Positions 17,602 to 25,475 of a stretch of DNA of 64,000 nt are shown here, in pieces; position 1 is the stretch's first letter, and every line of letters begins with the position of its first letter. The DNA comes from Saccharothrix luteola (GTDB taxonomy: Bacteria > Actinomycetota > Actinomycetes > Mycobacteriales > Pseudonocardiaceae), in NCBI RefSeq assembly GCF_020859565.1, contig NZ_JAJHUO010000029.1:92938-156937 (forward strand), written 5' to 3'. The notes beneath the pieces were generated by a model, which did not search any database, was not told the origin of the DNA, and was given only the letters and a program-made list of their open reading frames with translations. A program made the translations under genes and the position numbers.

Positions 17602-18282
17602 TCAGCAGCAGTGGTCGCCGCGCCAGGCCTCGCGGCCCTCCTTGACCGCCACCGCGGCGATGACGAGCGCGGCCAGCGGGTCCGCCCACCACCAGCCCAG
17701 GGTGCTGTTGAGGACCAGCCCGGCCAGCAGGACGGCGGACAGCCACGTGCACAGCAGCGTCTGCTTGGAGTCGGCGACGGCGCTGGTCGAGCCGAGTTCA
17801 CGACCCGCCTTGCGTTGCGCGCGCGAGAGGACCGGCATCACGACCAGCGAGACGGCGGCGAGGACCATGCCCACCGTGGAGTGGTCGGCGGCCTGCGCGC
17901 CGAGCAGGGCGCGGACCGACTCGACCGTCACGTAGAGCGCCAGCGCGAAGAACGACAGGGCGATCACGCGCAGCGCGACCCGTTCCCTGGCCTCGTGGTC
18001 CTTGGCGGAGAACTGCCAGGCGACGGCGGTGGCGGAGGCGACCTCCACCACGGAGTCGAGGCCGAAGCCGATCAGCGCGGTGGACGAGGCGATCGTGCCG
18101 GCGCTGATCGCGATCACGGCCTCGACCACGTTGTAGGTGATCGTGGCGCCCACCAGCAGGCGGACCCGGCGGGTGAGCGCGGCACGGCGGTCCGGCGCCA
18201 GGATCGGCGCGGGCTCGGCGGCGCAGCAGCCGTCCGCGCACGTGGACGTGGACGTGGACGTCGGTGACGTTTCGGCGGTCAT
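17602..18282 (-). CDS. Cation diffusion facilitator-type metal efflux protein
   Basis: 226 residues with hydrophobic helices characteristic of cation transporters: VGATITYNVVEAVIAISAG, GFGLDSVVEVASATAVAW (the Asp-containing metal helix), and a late LLCTWLSAVLLAGLVLNS then WWWADPLAALVIAAVAVKEG. Cys-rich ends (CADGCC near residue 15 and the terminal DHCC) suit thiophilic metal capture. The soluble C-terminal domain of classical CDF proteins is absent. The ATG overlaps the stop of the CmtR-like gene (ATGA), so expression is controlled by that Cd/Pb-type sensor; the likely cargo is Cd(II), Pb(II) or Zn(II). Confidence 0.88.
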   Translation of the reverse strand: MTAETSPTSTSTSTCADGCCAAEPAPILAPDRRAALTRRVRLLVGATITYNVVEAVIAISAGTIASSTALIGFGLDSVVEVASATAVAWQFSAKDHEARERVALRVIALSFFALALYVTVESVRALLGAQAADHSTVGMVLAAVSLVVMPVLSRAQRKAGRELGSTSAVADSKQTLLCTWLSAVLLAGLVLNSTLGWWWADPLAALVIAAVAVKEGREAWRGDHCC

Positions 18283-18611
18283 CGTGCGACCACCGCGTCG
18301 TCCACGCAGTCCTCCGTCGGGTCGACGGCGAGGACCACGTCGAGCAGCTCGCCGATGGCGCGGGCCAGGTGCGGGTCGGCGATGTCGTAGCGCACCTGGC
18401 GGCCCTCGTAGGTGGCCACGACGAGCCCGCAGCCGCGCAGGCACGACAGGTGGTTCGAGGCGTTGGACCTGGTCAGGCCCAACTGCTCGGCCAACCGCGC
18501 CGGGTAGCCGGGACCGTCCAGCAACGCGACGAGGATGCGGCACCGGGTCGGGTCGGCCAACGCCCGACCGAGCCGGGCGAGCGCGGTCTCGCGCGTTTCA
18601 CACGTCAGCAC
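18279..18611 (-). CDS. cmtR: CmtR-type ArsR/SmtB metal sensor
   Basis: 110-residue winged-helix repressor. It retains all three metal ligands of Mycobacterium CmtR at the same positions: Cys57 and Cys61 in LSCLRGCGLVV and Cys102 near the C-terminus (PTEDC). The opening MLTCETRETALARLGRALAD and the LTRSNASNHL recognition helix are nearly those of CmtR, a Cd(II)/Pb(II) sensor. The start is a GTG at 18611. A perfect palindrome 11 bases upstream overlaps the likely -10 box TATAGT, giving a short autoregulated and probably leaderless message. The downstream cation exporter is coupled. In M. tuberculosis the target is a P-type ATPase instead. Confidence 0.94.
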   Translation of the reverse strand: MLTCETRETALARLGRALADPTRCRILVALLDGPGYPARLAEQLGLTRSNASNHLSCLRGCGLVVATYEGRQVRYDIADPHLARAIGELLDVVLAVDPTEDCVDDAVVAR

Positions 18612-18638
18612 TTGCCGAACTATACAGCCTCGGCTGTA
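18612..18638 (-). promoter_or_regulatory. CmtR-type operator and -10 box
   Basis: On the reverse strand a perfect 16-base palindrome TACAGCC-GA-GGCTGTA (18623-18638) runs into TATAGT (18619-18624), which ends 7 bases before the GTG start. The site lies inside the last codons of the DivIVA-like gene, so sensor promoter and neighbouring coding sequence overlap. Repressor binding would directly cover the -10 region. Confidence 0.6.
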
Positions 18639-19483
18639 CTTTCAGGCAGGGTCGACCTCGTCCGCTGGGTGGGGATCTCGTCCAGCGGCGCGTGCAACAA
18701 CGGGTTCGCCTCGGCCAGCAGCGCCCGCGCGTCGCGCAACCCGGCGGCGATGCGGTCACGGCGGGCGCGCAGCTCGTCCACCCGCTGCCGCGCCTCGGTC
18801 ACGATCCGCCGCGCGTGGTCCTCGGCCGCGCGGACCAGCTGATCCGCCCGCGCCCGGGCGGCGGCCTCCCGCGCGGCCATCGCCGCCATCGACTCGGCCC
18901 GCCGCGCGCTCATCGCCAGCTCGAAGTCGACCCGGACGTCCTCGCGCACCGCCGCCGCCCGCTCGTCGAGCTCACGCCTGCGCTGCTCGGCCTGCCGCGT
19001 CACGGCCAGGATCCGCTCACCGGCCTCCCGCATCGACCTCCGGTGCTCGGCCTCCGCCTGCCGCCGCTGCGCGTCGAGCTCGGCGACGAGCCGCTCCGAC
19101 CGCTCGCGCACCCGCGCCGCGGCCCGTTCCGCGGTGGCCCAGTGGTTCTCGGCGACGGCCCGCGCCCGCGTGATGATCTCGGCCGCCTCCTCGTGCGCGA
19201 GCTCCGCCATCCGCCGCAACCGCTCGGTGAGCGCGTCCGGTTCGATCGGGGTGCGGGAGATCCGGTCGATGTGCTCCCGCAGCACGCGGATCTCCGCGCG
19301 GGCGGTCTCCAGTTGACTGGCGAGGTCGTCGGCCCGGGCCTCGGCCGCGTCGCGATCGACCGCGAGCACGCGGAGTTCGGCTTCGACCCCCTCGACGTAG
19401 CGCCGCACGTGGCCGCGGTCGTACCCGCGCCACACCACGTCGAAGTCCGCCCGCAACGGCACCAGGTCCCCGTCCACCGCCAT
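18620..19483 (-). CDS. DivIVA/Wag31-like coiled-coil protein
   Basis: 287 residues. The N-terminus has the DivIVA membrane-curvature domain (about 8-60: DFDVVWRGYDRGHVRRYVEGVEAEL). A very long Arg/Glu/Ala-rich coiled coil follows to about residue 265 (MAELAHEEAAEIITRARAVA; RSERLVAELDAQRRQAEAEH). DivIVA-like proteins of actinomycetes mark growing poles or septa; this is one of the accessory paralogues rather than Wag31 itself, since the coiled coil continues without the usual gaps. The ATG at 19483 has GGGAGAGG upstream. The gene is divergent from the debranching-enzyme locus. Confidence 0.83.
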   Translation of the reverse strand: MAVDGDLVPLRADFDVVWRGYDRGHVRRYVEGVEAELRVLAVDRDAAEARADDLASQLETARAEIRVLREHIDRISRTPIEPDALTERLRRMAELAHEEAAEIITRARAVAENHWATAERAAARVRERSERLVAELDAQRRQAEAEHRRSMREAGERILAVTRQAEQRRRELDERAAAVREDVRVDFELAMSARRAESMAAMAAREAAARARADQLVRAAEDHARRIVTEARQRVDELRARRDRIAAGLRDARALLAEANPLLHAPLDEIPTQRTRSTLPESTAEAV

Positions 19484-19652
19484 CGCCTCTCCCGTGATCG
19501 ACGTCGTGGTCGCGGCGGCGGGTGTCGCGCACCGCTCACGATCTTTGTTAGCACTCCGGGTCGAGGAGTACCAGCAGTGCTCGGACCTGCCACCCCAGGC
19601 CTGCGGCGGCGTGGCGGCAGTCGTCGCTGATGCGACCGAAAGGCGCAACCCC

Positions 19653-19787
19653 CTCTCCGCCGCACGGTGTCTTCTGCTCCCGATCCGTTGGGAAGAGCCG
19701 TTCGGCGTGGTGATGATCGAGGCGATGGCCCGCGCGACGCCGGTGGAGGCGTCGTGGGCGGGCGCGGTGCCGGAGGCGGTGGTGGAC
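19653..19787 (+). pseudogene. Relic of a GT4-family glycosyltransferase C-terminus
   Basis: About 45 codons read LSAARCLLLPIRWEEPFG, then VVMIEAMARATPVEASWAGA and VPEAVVDV. This is the nucleotide-sugar-binding core of GT4 (GT-B) glycosyltransferases, typically P-x-x-W-x-EPFG-L-VMxEAMAxGTPV followed by G-x-VPE. The canonical Gly before TPV is lost and no N-terminal half is found upstream. The frame continues into the debranching-type enzyme, whose own GTG with a GGAGG site lies at the end of the relic. I read it as a deletion scar of a former glycosyltransferase gene next to the debranching gene. Confidence 0.6.
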
Positions 19788-21908
19788 GTGACGGCAGACC
19801 TGCCCCCGGAGCCGTTCAACGCGGGCGAACCGGCGTTCACCGGCGACGTCGGCGGCACCACGACGTTGGTCGAGGGCAGCACGTTCTGCCTCTCGACCGG
19901 CGCCGGCGACATCGAGCCCGGCACGCCGCACGGCCTGTTCTTCCGCGACGCGCGCGTCGTGTCGCGGTGGCAGCTCCGGCTGGACGGCCGCCCGCCGCAC
20001 CCGCTGTCGGTCTCGCACCCGGAGGCGTTCGCCGCGCGGTTCGCGCTGCGCCGCCCACCCGCCGCGGGCCTGGCCGACAGCACCCTGCTGCTGGTGCGCG
20101 AACGGCTGGTCGGCGACGGGATGCGCGAGACGATCACGGTCGACAACCTGGGCCGCGAGGCCACCGCCGTGCGGCTGGAGTTGCACGTGGACGCCGACTT
20201 CGCCGACCTGTTCGCGGTCAAGGAGGGCCGGGCCGCGCACGGTGGCGCGGACGCCACCGCCGCAGGGTCGGAACTCGTGCTGCGCGACCGGAAGGACGGC
20301 TCGCGCGGGGTGCTGGTCACCGCCACCGCCGAGCCCGTGGTGGCGCCGGGCGCGTTGAGCTGGCACGTGGTCGTGCCCGCGGGCGGCCGGTGGTCCACTG
20401 AGGTGTCCGTGCAGCCGACCGTGTCCGGTCGGCCGGTTCCGCCCCGGTTCCGCCCCGGCGAGCGGTTCGAGGCCAGCGCGCCCGCGCGCGAGATCCGGGC
20501 GTGGCGAGCGGCCGGCACCCTCGTCACCGCGAGCGACCCGGTGTTGACGGGCGTGTTGCGCCGCACCGGGAGCGACCTCGGCGCGCTCCGGATCCACGAC
20601 CCGACGCGCGACGGCCGGCCGTTCGTCGCCGCCGGCGCGCCCTGGTTCATGACGCTGTTCGGCCGCGACAGCCTGCTGACCGCGTGGATGGCCCTGCCGC
20701 TGGACGTCGGCCTGGCGCTGGGCACGGTGCAGACCCTCGCCGAGACCCAGGGCGAGGTGGTCGATCCGCTGACCGAGGAGGAGCCCGGCCGCATCCTGCA
20801 CGAACTGCGCCGGGGACCGGAGAGCACGGCGGTGCTGGGCGGCAACCACTACTACGGCACGGTCGACGCCACGCCGCTGTTCGTGATGCTGCTGGCCGAG
20901 TGCTGGCGGTGGGGCGCGGACCCCGAGGTGGTGCGCTCCCTGCTGCCCGCCGCCGACGCCGCGCTCGCGTGGGTCGACCGGTACGGCGACCGCGACGGCG
21001 ACGGGTTCGTGGAGTACCGCCGGGCCACCGACCGCGGCTTGGTCAACCAGGGCTGGAAGGACAGCCCCGACGGCATCAACGACGCCTCCGGCCGACCGGC
21101 CGTCCCGGCGATCGCGCTGTGCGAGGTCCAGGGTTACGCGTACGCGGCGTTGCGGGCGCGGGCGGAGCTGGCCGAGGGGTTCGGCGACGACGTCACCGCC
21201 GCCCGCCTGCGCCACCGCGCCGACGAGCTGCGCCACCGGTTCGCCGAGGCGTTCTGGCTGCCGGACCGGGGCTGGTACGCCCTCGCGCTCGACGGCCGCA
21301 AGCAGCCGGTCGACGCGCTGACCAGCAACATCGCCCACTGCCTGTGGTCGGGCATCGCGACCGACGAGCACGCGGCCACCGTGATCCGGCGGCTGGCCGA
21401 GCCCGACATGGACACCGGCTACGGCCTGCGCACGCTCGCGTCCTCGATGGGCGCCTACAACCCGATGAGCTACCACAACGGTTCCGTGTGGCCGCACGAC
21501 ACGGCCATCGCGGTGGCCGGGCTGCTGCGCTACGCCCACCTGCCCGGAGCCGTCGACCTCGCCCACCGCCTGGCGGACGGCCTGCTCGACGCCGCCGCCG
21601 CGTTCGGCGGACGCCTGCCCGAGCTGTACTGCGGCTTCTCCCGCGACGACTTCAGCCCACCCGTGCCCTACCCGACGTCGTGCTCGCCGCAGGCGTGGGC
21701 CAGCGCCTCACCGCTCCTGCTGGTCCGCTCCTGCCTCGGTCTGGAGCCCCACGTCCCCCACCGCACGCTGACCACCGATCCGCACCTGCCCCCGCGCTGG
21801 GGCGAGCTGACCCTGACCGACCTCAGGCTGGGCGACGAGACCGCGCACATCAGCGCGACCGGCGAGAAGGTCGCGGTCTCCGGCCTGCCCGCCGACTGGA
21901 CCACCTGA
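19782..21908 (+). CDS. Amylo-alpha-1,6-glucosidase / glycogen-debranching-type enzyme
   Basis: About 708 residues. The N-terminal beta domain (about 10-210) has the GDE_N signature EPFNAGEP, TLVEGSTFCLS and HGLFFRDARVVSRWQLRLDG. The catalytic (alpha/alpha)6 barrel follows, with APWFMTLFGRDSLLTAWM, VNQGWKDSPDGIND and MGAYNPMSYHNGSVWPHDTA; acidic residues in the second and third motifs are the likely catalytic pair. The predicted role is hydrolysis of alpha-glucan branch points or short glucosides in the cytoplasm. I start at GTG 19782, 5 bases after GGAGG (19772-19776), although the frame is open from 19494 through a glycosyltransferase relic. GTG 19788 is an alternative. Confidence 0.87.
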   Translation: MDVTADLPPEPFNAGEPAFTGDVGGTTTLVEGSTFCLSTGAGDIEPGTPHGLFFRDARVVSRWQLRLDGRPPHPLSVSHPEAFAARFALRRPPAAGLADSTLLLVRERLVGDGMRETITVDNLGREATAVRLELHVDADFADLFAVKEGRAAHGGADATAAGSELVLRDRKDGSRGVLVTATAEPVVAPGALSWHVVVPAGGRWSTEVSVQPTVSGRPVPPRFRPGERFEASAPAREIRAWRAAGTLVTASDPVLTGVLRRTGSDLGALRIHDPTRDGRPFVAAGAPWFMTLFGRDSLLTAWMALPLDVGLALGTVQTLAETQGEVVDPLTEEEPGRILHELRRGPESTAVLGGNHYYGTVDATPLFVMLLAECWRWGADPEVVRSLLPAADAALAWVDRYGDRDGDGFVEYRRATDRGLVNQGWKDSPDGINDASGRPAVPAIALCEVQGYAYAALRARAELAEGFGDDVTAARLRHRADELRHRFAEAFWLPDRGWYALALDGRKQPVDALTSNIAHCLWSGIATDEHAATVIRRLAEPDMDTGYGLRTLASSMGAYNPMSYHNGSVWPHDTAIAVAGLLRYAHLPGAVDLAHRLADGLLDAAAAFGGRLPELYCGFSRDDFSPPVPYPTSCSPQAWASASPLLLVRSCLGLEPHVPHRTLTTDPHLPPRWGELTLTDLRLGDETAHISATGEKVAVSGLPADWTT

Positions 21909-22081
21909 CCCGGAACCGCCGCACCCGCCGAGCGCGCCCGGAACACCGCCCCCTTGCGGGAACCGGCCGTGCTCCGTCCAGCCCTCGGTCGACCCACGTC
22001 TCGTGACGCGATTGGGCGAGCACCACGGGTTTGAGTCCCCCGATGGTGTGTGAATCCCCTGCTGGACGTCGTACCCGCCCG

Positions 22082-22107
22082 CCCGCTGCGACGCTTGTCG
22101 CAGCGGG
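22082..22107 (+). promoter_or_regulatory. Perfect 11-bp hairpin upstream of the small acidic gene
   Basis: CCCGCTGCGAC-gctt-GTCGCAGCGGG forms a perfect 11-base-pair stem with a 4-base loop, 36 bases before the GTG start of the acidic protein and 173 bases after the debranching gene. No T tract follows. It may terminate the upstream transcript or act in the 5' leader. The rest of the 234-base spacer shows nothing recognisable. Confidence 0.45.
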
Positions 22108-22142
22108 GCACCGTCCTGCCCGCACCGTTGTGGAGGATCACC

Positions 22143-22349
22143 GTGACCGAGAAGCCGTGGAACGACGTGCCCGATCAGCTGCGGACCGTCGAGCCCGAGC
22201 CCGACGCCGGGATCGTCGACGAGGAGGCCGCCGTCGGCCGGGCGAGCGCCCCGGAGCCGCCGGACGTGCCCGAGGCGGACCCGGCCGACGTCGCCGACCA
22301 GAACCGCGTCGTGCCGCTGCCCGACGACGGGCCGGAGGACGCCTGGTAG
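22143..22349 (+). CDS. Small acidic hypothetical protein
   Basis: 68-residue, strongly acidic and Pro-rich protein (TEKPWNDVPDQLRTVEPEP at the start, VPLPDDGPEDAW at the end) with no membrane segment. The GTG start has a clean GGAGG site 6 bases upstream, which is the best evidence that it is translated. The frame extends upstream to an ATG at 22050 that runs through a hairpin and has no ribosome site. It is convergent with the hydrolase gene, with one base between the stops. No family recognised. Confidence 0.6.
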   Translation: MTEKPWNDVPDQLRTVEPEPDAGIVDEEAAVGRASAPEPPDVPEADPADVADQNRVVPLPDDGPEDAW

Positions 22350-22350
22350 C

Positions 22351-23151
22351 TCACGCCGACTCGGCTATCGCCTCGATCAACCGCGTCCCGTCCAGCAGCA
22401 CGCGGTCGTTGTGGTCGGCCCCCGTGACCTCGACGGACCGCCCACGTGCCGCCGTCGCCACCGCTCGGCTCTGCTCGGGCGGGACGATCGAGTCCGCCGT
22501 GCCGTAGACGACGGTGACCGGCGCGTCCACCCGCGCGACGAGCCGTTCGGTCGGGAACTCGTCCAGCAGCAGCCACCGGACCGGCAGGAAGGGGTAGTGG
22601 CGCGCGCCGACCGACGCCAGGTCCGTGAACGGCGACCGCAGCACCAACGCGGCCGGCGGGTGCTCGACCGCCAGCTCCGCCACCACCGCCGACCCGAGGC
22701 TCTCGCCGAAGTAGATCAACCGGTCGGGCGGCACGCCGGCCTCCCGGACCAGGTGCTCACGGGCCGCGCGCACGTCCAGCGCCAGCCCGGCCTCCGTCGG
22801 GTCGCCGGGATTGCCGCCGTAACCCCGGTAGTCCAGCAGCAGCACCGACAGCCCACGTGCGGTCAGCGCCCGGGCGAGCGGCACGCGCAGGTGCCGGTTG
22901 CCCGCGTTGCCGGGCGCGACCAGCACCGTCGCCCGCGCCGACTCCACCGGGAAGTGCCACGCCGCCAACCTCAACCCGTCACCGGTGGTCAGCGTGACGT
23001 CCCGCCCACCGTCCAGCACCTCACCCGCGGCCGGCAACGGCCCACCGGTCGGCAGGAAGACGAGCTTGCGCTGGAACGCGAACGCGCCACCGAACACCAC
23101 GGCCACGATGATGGCGGCCACCGCCACCACCGACAACACCCGCCTGCGCAT
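22351..23151 (-). CDS. Membrane-anchored alpha/beta hydrolase (BEM46/ABHD17-like)
   Basis: 266 residues. One N-terminal membrane helix (about 5-26) precedes an alpha/beta hydrolase with oxyanion strand VLVAPGNAGN, the LLLDYRGYGGNPG strand-turn, nucleophile Ser151 in FGESLGS, acid Asp in YGTADS and catalytic His in GADHNDR. This architecture fits the BEM46/ABHD13/ABHD17 group of membrane-tethered serine hydrolases (thioesterase or lipid-esterase activities). The substrate is unknown. It stands alone, convergent with the small acidic gene. Confidence 0.87.
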   Translation of the reverse strand: MRRRVLSVVAVAAIIVAVVFGGAFAFQRKLVFLPTGGPLPAAGEVLDGGRDVTLTTGDGLRLAAWHFPVESARATVLVAPGNAGNRHLRVPLARALTARGLSVLLLDYRGYGGNPGDPTEAGLALDVRAAREHLVREAGVPPDRLIYFGESLGSAVVAELAVEHPPAALVLRSPFTDLASVGARHYPFLPVRWLLLDEFPTERLVARVDAPVTVVYGTADSIVPPEQSRAVATAARGRSVEVTGADHNDRVLLDGTRLIEAIAESA

Positions 23152-23217
23152 CGCCCCATCATCCGGGCCGGCGTCGCACCGTCGGCCGCAAGTGCCGCCG
23201 GAGGCCGTGGCCGCCGG

Positions 23218-23397
23218 CTACCCGGTCGGCGTGGGGGAGGCCGTGGTCGAGGTGGTCGGGTCGGGACGCTGGGTGAGCGTCGGCGTCGGCATCGGGTCGG
23301 CGGTGGACGTGACCAACGGCTGCGGCTCCTCCTGAGTGGTGACGCCACACCCCGTGACCAGCAAGGACGTAGCCAGCAAGATCGTCACGACCCTCAT
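23218..23397 (-). CDS. 59-residue Thr/Pro-rich lipoprotein coupled to the histidine kinase
   Basis: Short gene reading MRVVTILLATSLLVTGCG, a clear lipoprotein signal with lipobox LVTGC (Cys17). The mature part is about 42 residues of Thr, Pro, Ser and Gln ending in a TAG. Its ATG overlaps the stop of the sensor kinase as ATGA, so every kinase translation event can reinitiate into it. The mature peptide is too small to be an enzyme; an outer-surface accessory or regulator of the kinase is a reasonable inference. Confidence 0.72.
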   Translation of the reverse strand: MRVVTILLATSLLVTGCGVTTQEEPQPLVTSTADPMPTPTLTQRPDPTTSTTASPTPTG

Positions 23398-24755
23398 CTC
23401 CCGACCTCCGGCAGCTCCACCACGAACCGGGCTCCGCCACCCGGCCGGTCCTCCACCCGCACCGCGCCGCCGTGCCGCTGCACGTGCTGCGCGACCAACG
23501 CCAACCCGAGCCCGCTCCCCGTGTCCGCGCCACGACGACCGGCCCGCGCGCCCCGGTCGAAGCGGTCGAAGATGCGGTCGCGCAGCTCGGGCGGCACGCC
23601 GGGCCCGGCGTCGTCCACCTCGATCCGCGCCCTGCCGTCCCGCGAGAACACCCCGATCCGCACCACGCCACCCGCGTGCCGCTCGGCGTTGTCGAGGAGG
23701 TTGTCCACGGCCCGGTCCAGCCTGCGGCGGTCGCCGAGCACCCGGGGCGGCGGCGACCCGGTGTCCAACGCGACCGGACCACCCGGGCGCGCCGCGACCA
23801 CGTTGGCCACCAGCGACGCCAGGTCGATCGTCTCCGACGCGGGGTCCTCGGCGTCCTGGTCGGCCCGGGAGATCTCCAGCAGGTCCACCACCATCCGCGC
23901 GAACCGGTCCACTTCGGACGTCAGCAGGTCGAGCGCCTTGCCCGCCGTACCGGGCACTTCCACGCGCCGGCGGCGGAGCACCTCGGCCGCGTTGACCATG
24001 GTCGTCAACGGCGACCGCAATTCGTGGCTGACATCTCCCGCGAACCGCGCGTCCCGTCGCACCCGCTGCTCGAGCGCCTCGGCCGTCGCGTTGAACGTGG
24101 CGGCCAACGAGGTCAGATCGGGGTCGGTCTGCGTGGGCAACCGCGCCCCCAGATCACCGCCCGCGATCCGGGAGGCGGCCTTGGTCAACTCGGTCAACGG
24201 CCGCAGTGCCCGCCGACTGGCCCACGAGCCCAGCGCCACCCCCAGCAAGCCGCTGACCACGGTGACCGCCACGAGCAGCGCGCTGAGGAAGCGGAACGTG
24301 CGGTCCAACTGCACCAACGGCGCCAACTCGACGTACGCCCCGTCGGTCGACTCGATGGGCAGCGTCACCGCCAGCACCGGGATGCCGTCCACCATGAGCC
24401 GCTGTGCGGCCGGCGTGCCCACCCTGCCCAGGTCGACCAACCTCCGGGGCACCGCCTGCGCGTCCACCTGCCGCCCACTGGTCAGCACCTGACCGCCGTG
24501 GAACAGCAGCACGGTCGAGTCCGGCCCCGTGGTCAGCCCCGTCAACAACCCGGTCAACCCGTCCGAGCCACTGCTCAACGCCGCGTCGACCAACCTGACG
24601 TTCACCTCTGCCTGCCGCACCGCGCTCTGCTCGCGCTGTCGCAACATGTAGCCGGACGTGAGATTCCAAACCGCCACCGCCACCGCACTGGTCAACAACA
24701 CCGAGCCGAGACCCATGACCAACGCGACCCGCCAACGCAACGAGAACCGACGCAT
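23394..24755 (-). CDS. Sensor histidine kinase with HAMP domain (no adjacent regulator)
   Basis: About 453 residues. Two membrane helices (about 8-32 and 153-178) enclose a sensor domain of about 120 residues (ALSSGSDGLTGLLTGLTTG; GQVLTSGRQVDA). A HAMP linker (ASRRALRPLTELTKAASRIA), a HisKA box (FAGDVSHELRSPLTTMVNAA), an N box (DRAVDNLLDNAERHAGG) and G boxes (VDDAGPGVPPE; GSGLGLALVAQHVQRHGG) follow. The start is ATG 24755; GTG 24761 is equally possible. No response regulator gene is next to it, which is unusual. It is translationally coupled to the tiny lipoprotein gene downstream. Confidence 0.9.
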   Translation of the reverse strand: MRRFSLRWRVALVMGLGSVLLTSAVAVAVWNLTSGYMLRQREQSAVRQAEVNVRLVDAALSSGSDGLTGLLTGLTTGPDSTVLLFHGGQVLTSGRQVDAQAVPRRLVDLGRVGTPAAQRLMVDGIPVLAVTLPIESTDGAYVELAPLVQLDRTFRFLSALLVAVTVVSGLLGVALGSWASRRALRPLTELTKAASRIAGGDLGARLPTQTDPDLTSLAATFNATAEALEQRVRRDARFAGDVSHELRSPLTTMVNAAEVLRRRRVEVPGTAGKALDLLTSEVDRFARMVVDLLEISRADQDAEDPASETIDLASLVANVVAARPGGPVALDTGSPPPRVLGDRRRLDRAVDNLLDNAERHAGGVVRIGVFSRDGRARIEVDDAGPGVPPELRDRIFDRFDRGARAGRRGADTGSGLGLALVAQHVQRHGGAVRVEDRPGGGARFVVELPEVGR

Positions 24756-25106
24756 CCACACCCCAACCGCCCCCCTGAAACCTCCCCCACCCAGGCCGCT
24801 CACCCCACCACCGCACAACGGCCCCGGAACCACCCCACCGAGGCCCGATTCGACATGGCTTCGGCCTGCCTGGGGTGCCCGTGAGGGCCCCATGTCGAAT
24901 CGAGCCGGACTGAACCGCACCTGCACCAGGTTGCCGGACCCCGCACCACCCCGCAGGGGATCGCAAGCTGATCGCAAGGTTCACACGCGGCGTTTCCAGC
25001 CCCCCACCACGGCCCCACCACCAGAATCCCGGTTTGCCAGGACCTCCCCACCTTCCGACCCCCACCCGCCTGCACCACACCCGACGAGGAAGTCGATCCC
25101 CGCACA
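24756..25106. repeat. Gene-free stretch with inverted repeat 24846-24902
   Basis: A perfect 13-base inverted repeat, CGATTCGACATGG (24846-24858) and CCATGTCGAATCG (24890-24902), brackets 31 bases of GC-rich DNA. Outward pairing continues with one mismatch (GGC.CG). It lies about 90 bases upstream of the kinase start. The flanks are C-rich on the top strand and hold no credible gene. It may be an operator pair, a cruciform or an RNA hairpin. Confidence 0.45.
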
Positions 25107-25298
25107 GTGACCGCCATCCCCGGTGACCACGACGTGTCCGCGCTCGTCCTGATCTGCGACCACTGCGGACGCGTGCACAACCGGCCCGATGAAGCCGCCG
25201 CGAGATGGCAGGCGCTCTGGGCACAGGCCGTCGCCGCGGGCTGGCACGGCCTGGACCGCCCCGTCGGCCCTCACTTCTGCTTCCGCTGCACCGCCTGA
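25107..25298 (+). CDS. Small zinc-ribbon protein
   Basis: 63 residues from GTG 25107. Two CxxC knuckles, CDHC (about 18-21) and CFRC (near the C-terminus), separated by about 38 residues including a Trp/Ala-rich helix (RWQALWAQAVAAGWHG), make a four-cysteine zinc site likely. A weak ribosome site (GAGGAAG) lies rather far upstream. The family is not named, but composition and knuckles argue strongly for a real gene. It is divergent from the kinase and lies upstream of the copper operon; no functional link is evident. Confidence 0.7.
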   Translation: MTAIPGDHDVSALVLICDHCGRVHNRPDEAAARWQALWAQAVAAGWHGLDRPVGPHFCFRCTA

Positions 25299-25441
25299 CC
25301 CGCCGTCCTCCCCAGGCACCCCAACGGCCGCGGCCGTCCGCTGACGGGCCTCCGCCGACGGGTCTCCACCGACCTGCCCCTGCCCTCCACCACCCGGTCA
25401 CGGATACAGTACGGGGGTAGGGTGCGCCCATGACCCATTCG

Positions 25442-25461
25442 GGGGTGACGCCAGTCACCCC
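25442..25461. promoter_or_regulatory. Palindrome upstream of the csoR promoter
   Basis: GGGGTGAC-GCCA-GTCACCCC is a perfect 8+8 palindrome ending 14 bases before the -35 box of the copper operon. It differs from the CsoR site, so a second regulator or a terminator-like RNA hairpin is possible. The remaining spacer after the zinc-ribbon gene (25299-25441) holds nothing recognisable. Confidence 0.4.
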
Positions 25462-25475
25462 ACCTGACGTCCGAG

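Noticed and set aside
18620..20845. 741-codon leftward frame continuing from the DivIVA-like gene through the debranching gene
   Set aside because: Everything upstream of ATG 19483 is antisense to a recognisable enzyme and has no family features; the ATG at 19483 has a good ribosome site.
22020..22060. tRNA-like T-arm (GGGTTTGAGTCCC)
   Set aside because: The conserved TTC of the T loop is not met and no acceptor, D or anticodon stems can be drawn around it.
25299..25441. Response regulator gene for the kinase at 23394-24755
   Set aside because: No receiver or DNA-binding domain can be read on either strand between the kinase and csoR.
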